Positions 21,985 to 33,959 of a DNA stretch of 64,000 bases are shown piece by piece. Each line of letters opens with the position of its first letter. Within the stretch, counting starts at the first letter, position 1. The notes under the pieces were generated by a model. It was not told the origin of the DNA, did no database searches, and saw only the letters and a program-made list of their open reading frames with translations. This stretch comes from Cryptomeria japonica (Eukaryota; Streptophyta; Pinopsida; Cupressales; Cupressaceae): positions 915,174,340 to 915,238,339 of the forward strand of contig NC_081409.1 of NCBI RefSeq assembly GCF_030272615.1, written 5' to 3'. The position numbers and the translations under genes are program-made.

Positions 21985-23450
21985 TGTAGACACCTATTTC
22001 TATCCACTTAATTAAATAAATTTTATTTGTTTAATTATTATTTATCCAACCATTAATTAAATTAAGATTTAATTAATGTCCTCTTTCTTCTATTCATCTA
22101 TTAATCAAATTTATATTAATTAACCTTTCCTACAAATGCAAGTTTCACCCATTAATTGAAATAAATCATTTTATTTCAATTAAAAATCCCAACTTCTCCC
22201 ACTTGCATCCTCCTACAAATCCACTTGCATGACCAAATATCTTCTATATTCTTCTAAACTATCCTAATTAAGCCTAATCCTATCCTAAACATTGTCACAT
22301 TCCTAAGCAAAAACAAGTCACTTCTCAAACCCTCAAAGTCTTTATAAACCATTAAAGGTTTTGTGTCTCCAACAAGTTAACCTCCAAAGTCTTCAATAAC
22401 CATTAATAGTTAACTCAACCTCAACCCTTGGCTAGAGACTTTCTCTCTAACTTAACCCTTATCTAACCAATGGGTCTCTTCAAGCATTCATTGCTTTGAC
22501 CATGGTTATCCATTAACCCTTGCACCAGAGTTTATCCTTTGGATAAAAGCATTATCCAATAACTCAACCCTAACCTTACCTCCTAAGGTAACCACCATGT
22601 CTTCTTAGGCATTTAATGCCTCTTACATCTCCTCTCAAGCCTCTCATAGTGACACTTGTCAGCCTAGGATTGGGTTGAAAATATCACAAGGATTAAAGAT
22701 CATTCAATCCTAACCCTTGTTAAGATTACTCAATCTTAACCCTCCAATTTCCCATTTCTTCTATAAATGGGCTTCATTTCCTTCATTATTCATCAATCCA
22801 AGTCTTCATGAATTTAAGTTATAGTCTCATTTCATCAAGCATTTTAGTCTCGCTTTGATAATAGTAATTAGATCATTTTAGTATCATAGTAGATTTATCA
22901 TGTTTTTGCATATCATGTTAGTTTCATTTCCATGCTAGCTTAATATCATCTTAATATCATTTTCATGCTAATTTAACTTCATATCAATATCATCATCCTT
23001 GAAGCATATCATTATCTAGTTTCATATCAAAATCATTCACTAAGAGCTTAGTTGCATAAGCATTTAGGTCTTTTATTAAACTATCCCTCATTCTTTGGGT
23101 AGTCATCCTAGAGATCAAGTGCTCTTCCCAGTTGAGAGCCACCTTGATTTGAAGGATCTTTGGAGATAGAGAAAAATGAGACACTTTTAGAGTTTTGATT
23201 GATTGACATGTTTTGTTCTTATTGAATCCTCTAATATAATGTTTCATTGCTATGCTATGATGTGCACACCTTCATTTTGCAAGTTCCACTCTTTCTAGCG
23301 TACACATGCAAATCATGTTTGAAGAAAATTATAGAAGAAAATTCCACTCCTACCGATTCTCTTTCCAAAGACTTATTTGTATCAATTTATATCAATGAAT
23401 CTTCTCATTTTATTATCATCTTATTTTGTTGCATTGTCCTCTTGTGAAAT
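21985..23450 (+). repeat. LTR G: LTR-like copy related to LTR H
   Basis: It starts TGTAGACACC and its first 700-800 bases match LTR H (61,132-62,570) read in reverse complement. Matching landmarks are CTACAAATGCAA, ATTGTCACATTCCTAAGCAAAA and GTCACTTCTCAAA. A TATAAATG box lies at 22,762-22,769. Downstream of it the two copies diverge. The right end is not resolved, and no target duplication or internal coding region was found, so a solo or truncated LTR is likely. A minus-strand 84-codon frame inside (22,993-23,247) has no recognisable domain. Confidence 0.55.
22762..22769 (+). promoter_or_regulatory. TATA box of LTR G
   Basis: TATAAATG follows a stretch CCCATTTCTTC and stands at the equivalent place to TATAAATAG in LTR H. 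Confidence 0.55.
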
Positions 23451-24339
23451 TAGTAGCTAAGGTTTCAAGTTTCTTCACACACAATTACTATGTTGAATTA
23501 TTATTTTGTGCTAGTCTTTATTCATAAAGTAATATTAATGTTTCACAAAAAATAGGAAAAAACAAACCCTACAGAGAATTATTAAGTAGGATATAAATTG
23601 TTTCAACCACATTTATAAGACTCACCATTGTAAGGCAATATTATATATTTACGAGCTGCCAAGAATGTTGTTAATAATGGTTATTGACCTTTAGGAATTG
23701 ACTATGTTTTTATTTAGATAGGCATAAGCCACTGTTTAAATGGTCCATTGCAACTCATCTGATTATACAATGATAAATTAACCAATATGTAAGTTATAAC
23801 TATAAATTTATTGAAAGTCACACAAGAATGCTGAAGGTACAAGGAAAAGATTATCCATTCCCTATAATTCTACAATTTCTTACTTATTTTATGTGGATTT
23901 TTTAGATCTGCTTCATATCCATTGAAATAGAATCTTGTGAAATATTTGAATTTAGTGTGCTTGATAAAGTTATCTATGTAAGTTTTGTAGATCTTGAAGT
24001 GGAGGAGAGAGCTCTCGTGTCTCTCATTCATTGCCTTACCATTCAATAATTTTGATCATAGGAATTCACAACTCCTTAGAGACTATTGAAGTTAGGTTGG
24101 GGAACCAACACAATCAATGAAGTTGCTCTACTAAGAAAATAGTCATTTAGAATATTAAAAGAATATTTATGTTAATGAACACAATCAACTTCAACTATGT
24201 TAATAACGTTCTAGCTATTAAAATCAAAATCAACTACAAATCTATGAATGCTCTTTAAGAACAAACTATATGCTTATCAATATTTAAGAAATATTTATAA
24301 ACTCAATTTTAAATATGATAATTAGAATTGTAATTTTAA
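23451..24339. other. AT-rich spacer, no gene seen
   Basis: No long frame, repeat or domain was found. It separates LTR G from the presumed 3' end of LINE A. Confidence 0.5.
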
Positions 24340-24858
24340 ATATGGACATGTCCTCCCGCCCATCAATCTTTTCCTAAAATGTTTAGAATGACCATGGAAT
24401 CCTCCTCGCTTTCCAGTTTTAAAAGGAAGGAAATTTCTTGTTCAAGTGATTCATCCACACATCTAAACTCCAACTCAATGTGCTTCCCCATTTCTTGCTC
24501 ACATCGTGATAGTCTTCGATTGATGAGTGGTCAAATATCAAGTTTTTGTCCTTCTGAAAGACTCAGAGAACATTAAAATCCAAAGCAATCCAAGATAATC
24601 CAATTTTGGATCTCCATGGGATATAATTTGTCCAAATACCTCAAAATAAATCCATATCTTCCAACTTGCTTGCGGTTTTTGCCACATTTGTCATATCATG
24701 AGTGCCTTTAGAACAATAGTGAACAGATATCAAGGTCCTTATATTGCTACTAGCAGAAGCAAGGCACTACAAAGATGGTAGAGTATGAGTATTTTCACTC
24801 TAAATGGCACCAAATAATCAGATCATATCATGTTCACTCTCAAAATGCTTGTCAAGTA
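24340..24858 (-). other. Probable LINE A 3' untranslated region
   Basis: This lies directly on the far side of Copia B from the ORF2 stop codon. No protein homology was seen. The assignment rests on position and on the Copia B target duplication. Confidence 0.5.
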
Positions 24859-24863
24859 CTACC

Positions 24864-25165
24864 TGTTGGAAGATGAAGTCTAATAGACTCCTTCCTTGTT
24901 TGCCGCCAAAACTCTTGGCTATTCATATTCTCTTTGCTTTCTCTTTAAGAGCTGATTGTAATTCATTAATGATGGTTAATTGTTGTAGTTGAATGCAGTT
25001 GTGTATATGTAAACTAGATTGGTGAATAATAGAGTGATTCCCCTGCTTCAAGTGTGGATGTAGGCAATTGCCGAACCACGATAAATCTGTGTGTCTCATT
25101 GTTTATGTTGTGTATTGTTAGTTCTGTTTATCTGTTGTTTTCAATTCAATTTATTCATTCTAACA
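24864..25165 (+). repeat. Copia B 5' LTR
   Basis: 302 bp from TGTTGGAAG to TTCTAACA. It includes TTGCCGCCAAAACTC and TTTGCTTTCTC blocks and is the same length as the 3' LTR. Confidence 0.95.
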
Positions 25166-25167
25166 AT

Positions 25168-25177
25168 TGGTATCAGG
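25168..25177 (+). other. Copia B primer binding site
   Basis: TGGTATCAGG lies two bases inside the 5' LTR and matches the complement of the initiator tRNA-Met 3' end apart from its last base. Confidence 0.85.
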
Positions 25178-25225
25178 GTGAGGTTAGATCATTGTTTAGA
25201 TTTTGGTGTTTGAATTTCCAAAATC

Positions 25226-27389
25226 ATGGAAGAATCGAAGATAGAGAAGTTCTCTGGTCAGAGCTTTGGATTATGGAAAGTGCAATTGGAGTCTTTGCTA
25301 ATAATGCAAGACCTTTCACTCGTGCTTGAAGGGAAAGCAAAGAAACCAGCTAGGATGGCTGATGAAGATTGGGAAAAAATGGACAAGAAGGCAAGAGTGA
25401 CGATTTTTCTCTCGCTATCCAATAATGTTCTCTTCAATGTCACGAGTCATGCAACAACAAAAGAAGTATGGGATAGACTCTCAACCATGTATGAAATGGC
25501 TTCAACTGCAAATAAAGTTTTTATTATGAAGCGCTTGTACAAACTAAAAAATGAAGGAAGGTTGTGCTATGGCAAACCACATCAATGAATTCAATACATT
25601 GATTAGTCAAGCGACTTCGGTGGGGATGACACAAGATGATGAAAGCAAGGATGTTTTATTATTGTGTTCTTTACCAAGCAGCTGGGATGGTGTTGTAACA
25701 ACAGTTAGCACATCTATATCTGGTAAAAATAAGTTAGTTTTTAATGATGTAGTAGCTACTCTTCTCAGCGAGGATTTGAGAAGAAAGAATGATGAAACTT
25801 CATCCGGTGAAACCTTAACAGTGGTCAGCACCGATAATAGAGGTAGAAGTCATAATAGAGGCAGAAATAATTACCATAGACGTTCAAAATCAACGAAGAG
25901 ATCGAAGTCTAGAAACAGAAATGGTGAATGTTGGTTTTGTGGCAAAGCTGGTCATGTGAAAAAGGATTGCAGAAATTTCAAAAGAGCACAAGAGAGAGTG
26001 CGAGACAGTGAAGCAAATACAGTTTATAATAAAGATGATAGTGTTTTAATCATTTCAACAACTGACACTACTCGGGATTCATGGGTGCTTGATTCTGGTG
26101 CCTCCTATCATGCTACCTCATGTCTTGAAGCATTCATTAACTACCATGAAGGTCATTTTGGCAATGTTTTCTTAGGAGATGACAAAGCTTGTGAAATTAC
26201 AGGCAAAGGGGATGTATTGCTGCCATTAGAAGGTGGTAAAACATGGTTGCTCAAAGATGTTCACCATGTCCCAAAATTGAAGTAGAATTTGATATCCGTT
26301 GGACAGCTCTTTGGTCAAGGTCTTAATGTGAATTTTCTCCCAGATACATGGAAAGTAACGCATGGTACCATGCTGATTGCAAATGGTAACAAAGTGGGAA
26401 GCCTATAGATATTTAAGACTCATGGTGAAGTGGGAGCTGCAATGGTGATTGAGGACAACAAAGCGGATCTTTGGCATCTAAGACTTGGGCACATTAGCAA
26501 GAAAGGTCTCCATGTTATGCATACAAGAAATCAGCTACCGGGCCTCAAGCTTGTTGACTTAGCCTTTTGTGAAAATTGCCTCTATGGCAAACAAAAGAGA
26601 GTTAGTTTTTTGAAAGGTGGGCGTGACACAAAGACAACACCGCTAGAGCTTGTATACTTGGATGTTTTTGGACCAACCGAGGTAACCTCCATTGGAGGAG
26701 CTAACAATTTTGTAACATTTCTTGATGATTGTACAAGAAAAGTATGGATTTATATGCTTTCTAGGAAATTTGAAGTGTTTTCAAAATTTTAAATTTTCAA
26801 GGCATTAGTTGAAAATCAAATTGGGCATAGGATTAAATGCTTATAAACTAATAACGGTGGGGAATTTTGTTCACATGAATTTGATAATTTTTGTGCTGAT
26901 AATTGGATTAGAAGAATCAAGGTTGTTCCTTTCACTCCTCAAGAAAATGGTGCAGCCGAGAGGATGAATAGAACAATCCTTGAGAAGGCACAATGTATGT
27001 TGTCTAATGCAGGTTTAGGCAAAGATTTTTGGGCAGAAGCGTGTAACACAACAGTGTATTTAATTAACCAAAGTCTATCATCTAAATTGGATTTTGGTAT
27101 TCTAGAAGAGGAATGGCAAGGGAAGAGGATTTCATATTCGCATCTTCATGTGCTTGGATGCAAAGCCTTCTCATAGATACCCAAAGAAAAGGGAACAAAA
27201 TTGGATCCAAAGTCGCTGAAATGTATCTTTGTGGGGTATGGAGAAGAGCAGTTTGGGTTCAGATTGTGGGATCTAGTTCACAAAAAGATTGTTCATAGCA
27301 GGGATGTAGTTTTCCATGAAACCTCCTTTCCCGCACTACAAGATGCAAATAAATCAGAGACAAATTATGTCCCTATGTCTCTATTTTAG
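25226..27389 (+). pseudogene. Copia B gag, protease and integrase
   Basis: Gag starts at the ATG at 25,226. The frame shifts between about 25,550 and 25,588 and then stays in one phase to 27,750. A zinc knuckle CWFCGKAGHVKKDC lies at about 25,929-25,970, protease VLDSGASYHAT at about 26,080-26,112, and the pre-integrase LWHLRLGHISKKGL and CENCLYGKQ near 26,470-26,590. The integrase core has VYLDVFGP (about 26,652), TNNGGEF (about 26,850, where the usual catalytic Asp is Asn) and PQENGAAERMNR (about 26,938). Stops lie at about 26,283, 26,406, 26,789, 26,845 and 27,174. Confidence 0.85.
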
Positions 27390-27589
27390 AATTTGAGTAC
27401 CAGCATTCTGCCTTCGGTCTCTCATTCAATGGGAGCTCCTACGACATCTACATCCACTGAATACAATTCTCAGTCTGAGAATGAAGAAGGGAGTGATGAA
27501 AATGTTTGGTCTTCTTATAATTTTGAAATTGGCGGTCTACAAAAGAGAGCAAATCCTCCCCAAATTAGCAATGATGTTGCAAGAAATTT

Positions 27590-28038
27590 GGAGGAACCAC
27601 AGTGGTATGAAATTCCACCGATTACTACACATCATATAACACTTCATCCATCGCACTCTGCACATTGTGATCCACTCTCCTCACGGTATGCTGGGCAGTC
27701 CACACACCCACCTCCACCTCCCCTCACTCCTTGCGCAAGCTCCTCGTAGCTTCTTCGTACTCCTTGCGTGACCCACACTCCTTGCACACTCTCATGACCA
27801 CCCAACAGCTCCCTCTCCTTCTCCACAGGCCTACTCCCGAGTGCTCCCCGCCTATAGACCACTCCACGGGGCCCCTGCAGATTTCTCCTCTATAGTCCCA
27901 CTATGGAGTCATCCTCCAGCGTAGACTGTGGAGGATTCCACCATGACTCCCCACTCCCTGCACTCCTGACAATCCCAGGCCATAGGAGCTACTGCCTTGG
28001 CACCCCGTCCTCTGCACACTTGCCAAAGGCAGGCTGTG
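27590..28038. other. GC-rich 449-bp insert in Copia B, flanked by 11-bp repeats
   Basis: GCAAGAAATTT occurs at 27,579-27,589 and again at 28,039-28,049. Copia sequence before it is in one frame and after it in another. Removing one repeat plus the 449 bp between them (460 bp) brings the two into the same frame. Most of the insert is C-rich with recurring ACTCCTTGC-like strings, unlike the rest of the element. No terminal inverted repeats or poly-A tail were seen, so its type is unknown. The first 50 bases could still be element sequence. Confidence 0.55.
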
Positions 28039-28271
28039 GCAAGAAATTTTGCGGGTACATCCTCCTGTGATCTGCGTGCAACTCACATGGATAAAAATCC
28101 ACAAGTTTTTGATTATCCTGCAGACAGAGACATTACTAGACTCACAAACAGAGTCAATTCAGGGAACATAAACAAAGACAATGGGAGAGATATGAGTGTG
28201 CATAAACAAAGATCACAAAAATTGAATGACTCTATTACTGAAACAGAGAGTCAATTGAGGAAATCAACCAG

Positions 28272-29889
28272 ATAGAGGCGACCTCCTGCAAAATTTTCTG
28301 ATTATGACTTATTGTTTTGTGAAGAGGTTGAACCTTCTTTGCTCATCTCTTATCAAACAGAGCCTGCAACATACAAAGAGGCTTGTAAAAATGTAGATCG
28401 TGATAACTGGCACGCTACAATGTGTGAAGAAATGGATGCAGTAGTGAGAAATCAGACATGGGAATTGGTGCCACTTCCGCCTAATAGAAAGGCATTAAGA
28501 AATAAATGGGTATACAAACTAAAAGAAGAAGCCGATGGTCACAAAAGATTTCAAGCAAGACTGGTTGTAAAGGGATATGCTTAGCAGCAAGACCTCGACT
28601 TCAAAGAAATTTTCTCGCTAGTAGTTAAAATGACTACCATCCGAGCAGTATTGGGATTAGTTGCAGCGTGAGATCTTGAACTTGAACAGTTGGATGTGAA
28701 GATGACATTTCTCCATGGCGATCTTGATGAGGAACTATTTATGCATGAGCCAGAAGGGTTCATTAAAAAGGGGTAGGAACACCTTTATTGTAGATTGAAA
28801 CACAGTTTGTATGGGCTTAAGCAAGCCCCTCGGTAGTGATATCTTAAATTTGACAAGTTCATGATTGATCACAAGTTTACTCGCAGCGAGTCTGATCCTT
28901 GTATCTATTACAAGAAGCTTCCTAATGGTGAATTTGTCATTCTTCTCCTTTATGTGGATGATATGCTAGTAGCCGGCACAAGCATGAGGATTGTGAGTGA
29001 ACTTAAAACTCACTTAGCAAAGGAATTTGCCATGAAAAATTTAGGGGCAGCAAAGAAGATACTAGGAATGACTATTTTCCAGGATAGAAAAAAGAGAGAA
29101 CTCAAACTATCTCAGCAAGACTACATTAAAAAAGTCTTGGACAAATTTGGTATGGCAGATGCTAAGTCTATTTGTGTACCTTTAGCCTCTCATTTTTAGT
29201 TATCTTCTCAATTGTGTCCTAAAACACAAGAAGATAAGGAGTTTATGGATAAAATTCCATACAAATCTGCAGTTGGAAGCCTCATGTATGCTATGGTGTC
29301 TACTCGACTGGACATTGCTCATGCCATGGGTTTGGTGAGAAAATTTATGGTTAATCCGAGAAAATCACATTGGGAGGTGGTTAAGTATATCTTGAGGTAT
29401 CTCAAAGGTACTTTTGATTTTTGTTTATGGTTTGGAAAGGATAAGGCAATTTTGCAAGGGTTTACCGATTCTGATTTTGCCAGTGACTTAGACGAAAGAA
29501 AGTCTACTTCTGGTTATGCTATCACATTTGCCAGGGCAACGATTAGTTGGGCTTCAAAATTGCAACATATAGTTGCTCAATCAACCACGGAAGCAAAATA
29601 CATAGCTCTTTCTGAGGGAGCAAAAGAGATGGTATGGCTGCAACTCTTGTTCAGCGAGTTGGGTTTGAAGCAATTAGATTTTGGTTTGTTTTGTGATAAC
29701 AATAGTGCAATTTTTATGACTAAACATCAGACATCTCAGCCGCAGTCAAAACATGTTGATATTCGTAGTCATTATGTTCGCCATATGGTCGAAGAAGGCA
29801 AGTTTCATGTAGATAAGATTCATACCGACCTGAATCCAATTGATGTGCTCACTAAAGTGGTTAAGTGGGAGAAGTTTGATTTTTGCTGA
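28272..29889 (+). pseudogene. Copia B reverse transcriptase and RNase H
   Basis: The frame runs from the linker RRPPAKFSDYDLLF through MDAVVRNQTWELVPLPPNRK, NKWVYKLKEEADG, LEQLDVKMTFLHGDL, YGLKQAPR and LLYVDDMLVAG (catalytic Asp pair present). RNase H follows, with GFTDSDFASDLDERKSTSGY, STTEAKYIALSEGAKE and CDNNSAIFMTKH. It ends at a TGA at 29,887-29,889 after the usual C-terminal tail. In-frame stops occur near 28,582, 28,669, 28,774, 28,834 and 29,197, all TAG or TGA. Confidence 0.9.
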
Positions 29890-29977
29890 GCTTCTCTCGG
29901 CCTTTCCAATAACTGATAGCAGAACTAAGTGGGGGAATCTACTTGTTGCAACAGTTCATTGGCCTTCACTGGGAGAT

Positions 29978-30279
29978 TGTCGGAAGTTGAATTCCAACGG
30001 ACTCCTTCCTTGTTTGCCGCCAAAACTCTTGGCTATTCATATTATCTTTGCTTTCTCTTTAAGAGTTGATTGTAATTCATTAATGAAGGTTAATTGCTGT
30101 AGTTGAATGCAACTGTGTATATGTAAACTAGATTGGTGAATAATAGAGTGATTCCCCTGCTTCAAGTGTGGATGTAGGCAATTGTCGAACCACGATAAAT
30201 CTGTGTGTCTCATTGTTTGTGTTGTGTATTGTTAATTCTATTTATCTGTTGTTTTCAATTCGATTTCTTCATTCTAACA
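29978..30279 (+). repeat. Copia B 3' LTR
   Basis: 302 bp from TGTCGGAAG to TTCTAACA, preceded by the purine tract GGGAGAT. Confidence 0.95.
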
Positions 30280-30287
30280 CTACCTAC

Positions 30288-30780
30288 CTACCCCCTTGGA
30301 GTGTTATTGTTTGCAAGGCTTGACCATCTCGAACTGTTACAATCTATGATCACATTATCCTTTTGGGTTACTCCAAGATTTAACCATTTGTTAGCCACCT
30401 TATTGGCTTCTCTGTAAATGTGGTCAATGGAGAAATCCTCTACACCCTTTAGAATTTTCCAAGTGACACCAATCCAATTTTATAATTTTCAAGTTGGGGT
30501 CTCGGTTTTTATAATAGCCTGTATGTAGATTTGTGAATTGCCCTCTATTTCAAAACTAGTAATGCTTTTTTATCTTTTCATTGTTGTAATCCTAGCACTA
30601 GTGCAACCATTTTGTCTTCATTGTTGTGTGCCAAGCCAAGCCATTTTGATGTTGCCCAAACACACTCACCATGTTCATCCTTGATTATACATCCTACCCC
30701 TACAAATGTAGGGTTGCCTTTCGCAACCCTGTCAAAGTTTAGTTTCCATCATCTATTTCTAGGGGCTTGCCAGATAACCT
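30288..30780 (-). pseudogene. LINE A RNase H domain and ORF2 end
   Basis: The minus strand codes for LNFDRVAKGNPTFVGVGCII, then DEHGECVWATSKWLGLAHNN, then, after stops and shifts, DHIYREANKVANKWLNLG. This is the C-terminal RNase H arrangement found in many plant LINEs. The first acidic residue (NFDR) is present. ORF2 ends with TAG at 30,290-30,288, two codons before the Copia B target duplication. Confidence 0.8.
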
Positions 30781-30788
30781 CTTTTCTA

Positions 30789-31643
30789 TTAGCATCTTTT
30801 GTTGACTATCAAAAGTTGGAAGTTTAAGCTCCGACCAGGTCTTCTGAATTTCCTCATCCCATCGAGAAAATTTGTTTTCCTTCCTATATTTGACATTGGA
30901 ATTGGCAACTTCATTGATCTCCTGATGACGCTCTTGATGTTATTCACATCCATTTCATTTCCTTTAAAAGTTCTTTGATTTCTTTCTTTCCAGACATTCC
31001 ATATCAAAATGGATGGAGCAATGATCCATATAATATCCCAAAGGGATCCTCTCTTCAACATTGGCCATGTTGAGATGAATTTTACAATATTCTTTTTTTG
31101 TGGTCTACTCTGACCCAAAGTATACTACAGCTAGCCCCAACATTGTACTATGTATTGGCATGATATGAACAAATGATCTACTGATTCACACTCACTATAA
31201 CATAGAGGGCATCTAGAGGGCCCGAAAATGCCTATTATCTGCAGTTGTTCTGCAGCTAGGCTTATCTTATTAAGGACAACCCAAGGGAAGGCCCTAGCCT
31301 TTAGAAGTACAACCTAAAGCCAACATAGCCATGTAGGCTATGTTGGGCTGTCCTGAATTGTATTTAGTAGCTGGTAACCAATTTTAACAAAAAAAAAAAA
31401 ACCTAGTCTTAGCTCCACACCAAATTATTTCATCCTCTTCATCATTTAAGACCACATTTATCTTTTCTAATTATTTTTCAATAGCCATTTTTATTTCATT
31501 AGGAATAGGGATAGATGAGAATTTAATCCACTTAAATGAATTTCCAACAATATGCATATAACTGCCGACCTTGGATCCGAGCAATCCTTTAATGACGTCT
31601 ATGTAGTCCATGAACCCATCGATGTCTGCCAATTGTATATTTC
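30789..31643 (-). pseudogene. LINE A ORF2: RT C-terminal part and zinc finger
   Basis: The minus strand begins just after the LARD-like insertion with NGNIQLADIDGFMDYIDVIK and SFKWIKFSSIPIPNEIKMAI. A zf-RVT-like CPLCYSECESVDHLFISC follows (about 31,208-31,155), then WDIIWIIAPSILIWNVWKER (about 31,030-30,970). Several stops are present. It continues the reverse transcriptase that breaks off at 48,143. Confidence 0.75.
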
Positions 31644-32029
31644 CATTCGGTTGTGCGGTATTCACACATCGCCCCATTGCAAATGGCCTAACCCCAACTT
31701 TTTTTTTCTTTCTAGGATAGCCTTAGTGTTCTTAGATATTAGCCTTTGCATTAGAGGGGTATAGGCAGTCAAGAAGCTAGGAGTCAGGTGGATAGCCTTG
31801 TATGAGTGTGAAGTAAGTGAGTTTGTCAATCTTTAGTAATGTCTTGATATCATTGAGTAAAGCCCCTCATGAGTTCAATCATGAGTGAGGAAGGATTGCT
31901 AATTGAGGGGTCACTTCAAGTGCTCCTCTTGAGGAGCAAACTTCACTTCATATGTACCCCTTATGTAGAAAACTTCTTGCACTTCTCCCATAGAGCAAAA
32001 AATCATCATAAGACATCATGTTGAGAATG

Positions 32030-32775
32030 CTATCATGAGTTGAAGGAGAGGAGCGAAATTTATGAGTTGAAGGAGAGGAGATAACTTCATGAGTTGAAGG
32101 AGAGGAGTGAACTTCATGACTTGAGACACAGGAGCGAACTTCATGAGTTGAAGGATAGGAGTGAACTTCATGAGTTGAAGGAGATGAGCGAACTTCATGA
32201 GTTGAAGGAGAGGAGAAAACTTCATGAGTTGAAGGACATGAGTGAACTTCATGAATTGAGGGGGATGAGCGAACTTCATGACTTAAGGGAGCTGAGGGAA
32301 CTTCAAGGATCAAGCCATACGAGAAAACTTCATGTTTTGGCATACATGAGCAAGTTTCATGTTGAACTTCATGAACTCCACTAGATAAGAGAACTTCAAG
32401 GATCAATACACATGAGTGAACTTCATGAGTTGAAGGAGAGGAGTGAGTTTCATGAGTTGAGGGAGAGGAGTGAACTTCATGAGTTGAAGGAGAGGAGCGA
32501 AATTCATGACTTGTGACACAGGAGCAAACTTCATGAGTTGAAGGAAATGAGAGAACTTCATGAGTTGAAGGAGATGAGAGAACTTCATGACTTGAGGGAG
32601 ATGAGTGAACTTCAAGGATCAAGCCATATGAGTGAACTTCATGTTTTGGCATACATGAGCGAATTTCATGTTGAACTTCATGAACTCCACTAGATAAGCA
32701 AACTTCAAGGATCAATACACATGAGCAAACTTCATAAACTCACCTACATGAGCGAACTTCATGATTGGAGGGAGA
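32030..32775. repeat. 27-bp minisatellite in left LTR
   Basis: The core TTCATGAGTTGAAGGAG recurs with a 27-bp period and drifts at a few positions (GAG/GAC, TTGAAGG/TTGAGGG). A larger block containing CAAGGATCAAGCCAT and TTTTGGCATACATGAG occurs twice, 309 bp apart (32,304 and 32,613). Because 27 is divisible by three, several frames on both strands stay open. The resulting repetitive peptides are almost certainly not proteins. Confidence 0.9.
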
Positions 32776-33949
32776 TGAGAGAATTTTCCTTAAGAGATTT
32801 GTTGAGTGTATGTATAAGTGCAAGGATTAAATCAATTGAACAATAAAAAGATTGAAGAGAAGTTCATTTGAAATTAATTTCATCTCCAAGACCTCAAGAA
32901 CTTCATGCTGAACTTCACAAAATGGAGGAGATGAGAGAGCTTCAGGAATTGAGCTACATTAGAAGACTTCAAGAATCAAGACATATGAGCGGACTTCAAA
33001 AATGAAGACATGCAAGCAAAATTTACAAATTGAGCTTCAAGAGAAAAATTCAAGTGAGTGAACTCTACTCCATGTGTTCCTAGTTGAAGGCGAAGGTGCA
33101 AGATTGGCTATATGATTACTACCTTAAAATGATTTGAAGTTTGGAAAGAGTCATTTTGTGTTAAGCTCATATAATGAAAGAAAATGAAGGAGAGTAAGTT
33201 CAAAGACAAGGGCAACTTCATGAACATCAAGGGTGGAGTGAAATTCAAGAGCCCCTTTTTACGAGAAAAAAACAACTTCAAGTGTCCCTTCATGAAGGCA
33301 AATTCTCTATATATGCTCTTATTAAACCTATATATCAAGTGTATTTGATACTTGTTTGTTTTGTAGGAGATGAAGAAAGAAATATAGAGATAATACAAGA
33401 AGCATTCATTTACACAAAGACATGATATACAACATCAATGACATGAAGGGAGTCACAAGAGAAGGAATTCCAAAGGAGAGAGATAGTGGTGACATAAGAA
33501 GTTCATCAATACTTCAAAGCTAAGTTTTATACCTTGCACTTCCATGATCAAGGCATTCGAGAAGATAGTTTTAGAAGAGTTAATCAAACTTTGAAGATCA
33601 TCATCATCATCGTTGAAGCTGGATAATGTTGAGTATCAAGAAATATTCCTTCATGATGATCTATCACGCCTACAAGTGCAAGATAAAGGTGGAATCCTAG
33701 TCATCATCCCAGTCACCACTCGACAATCATAGAAGTTCCACATCAACACATCTTGATTCAATGTACCTGAATCACCCATGATGGCACAAACTTCAAGGCA
33801 CCCACCCTTTTCATCTACTGGTTATGTTAAAATGTAATTATTTCATTGGCCAAATTAAGTTTGTTGTAACAAACCCTAATTAGGGTTTTCATTGTAAAAT
33901 CTTGGCCATTGATCTCAAATTGATCCGAGCCATTGAATTGTATTGAGAG

Positions 33950-33959
33950 AACTATAAAA
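33950..33959 (+). promoter_or_regulatory. TATA-like box of the LARD-like LTR
   Basis: ACTATAAAAGG occurs in both LTRs at matching places (about 33,950 and about 47,300), followed by CTCAAG. It is the best core promoter candidate in the LTR. Confidence 0.5.

Larger units (their letters stand above)
24864..30279 (+). mobile_element. Copia B: full-length Ty1/copia retrotransposon
   Basis: The element is 5,416 bp with two 302-bp LTRs (24,864-25,165 and 29,978-30,279), target duplication CTACC at 24,859-24,863 and 30,280-30,284, a tRNA-Met-type primer site, and a purine tract GGGAGAT before the 3' LTR. Its gag start, EESKIEKFSGQSFGLWKVQL, places it near the Tnt1/Tork group. The LTRs differ at roughly 18 of 302 sites by eye (about 6%), so it is not recent. 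The coding region has one shift in gag, many stops and a 449-bp foreign insert. Confidence 0.95.

Noticed and set aside
22993-23247. 84-codon minus-strand frame
   Set aside because: It lies within LTR G, has no domain and no supporting context.
27644-28104. Short minus-strand frames in the GC-rich insert of Copia B
   Set aside because: They overlap each other in GC-rich, stop-poor DNA and show no recognisable motif.
32016-32715. Long frames on both strands coding for repetitive peptides (for example STHEVHSSP or QLMKFSPLL units), also at 45,194-46,031
   Set aside because: They arise because the 27-bp repeat unit is divisible by three; several overlapping frames are open at once, so none is supported as a protein.
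32030-32775. CRISPR-like array
   Set aside because: The unit drifts, there are no unique spacers of constant length, the array is inside an LTR, and the host is eukaryotic.
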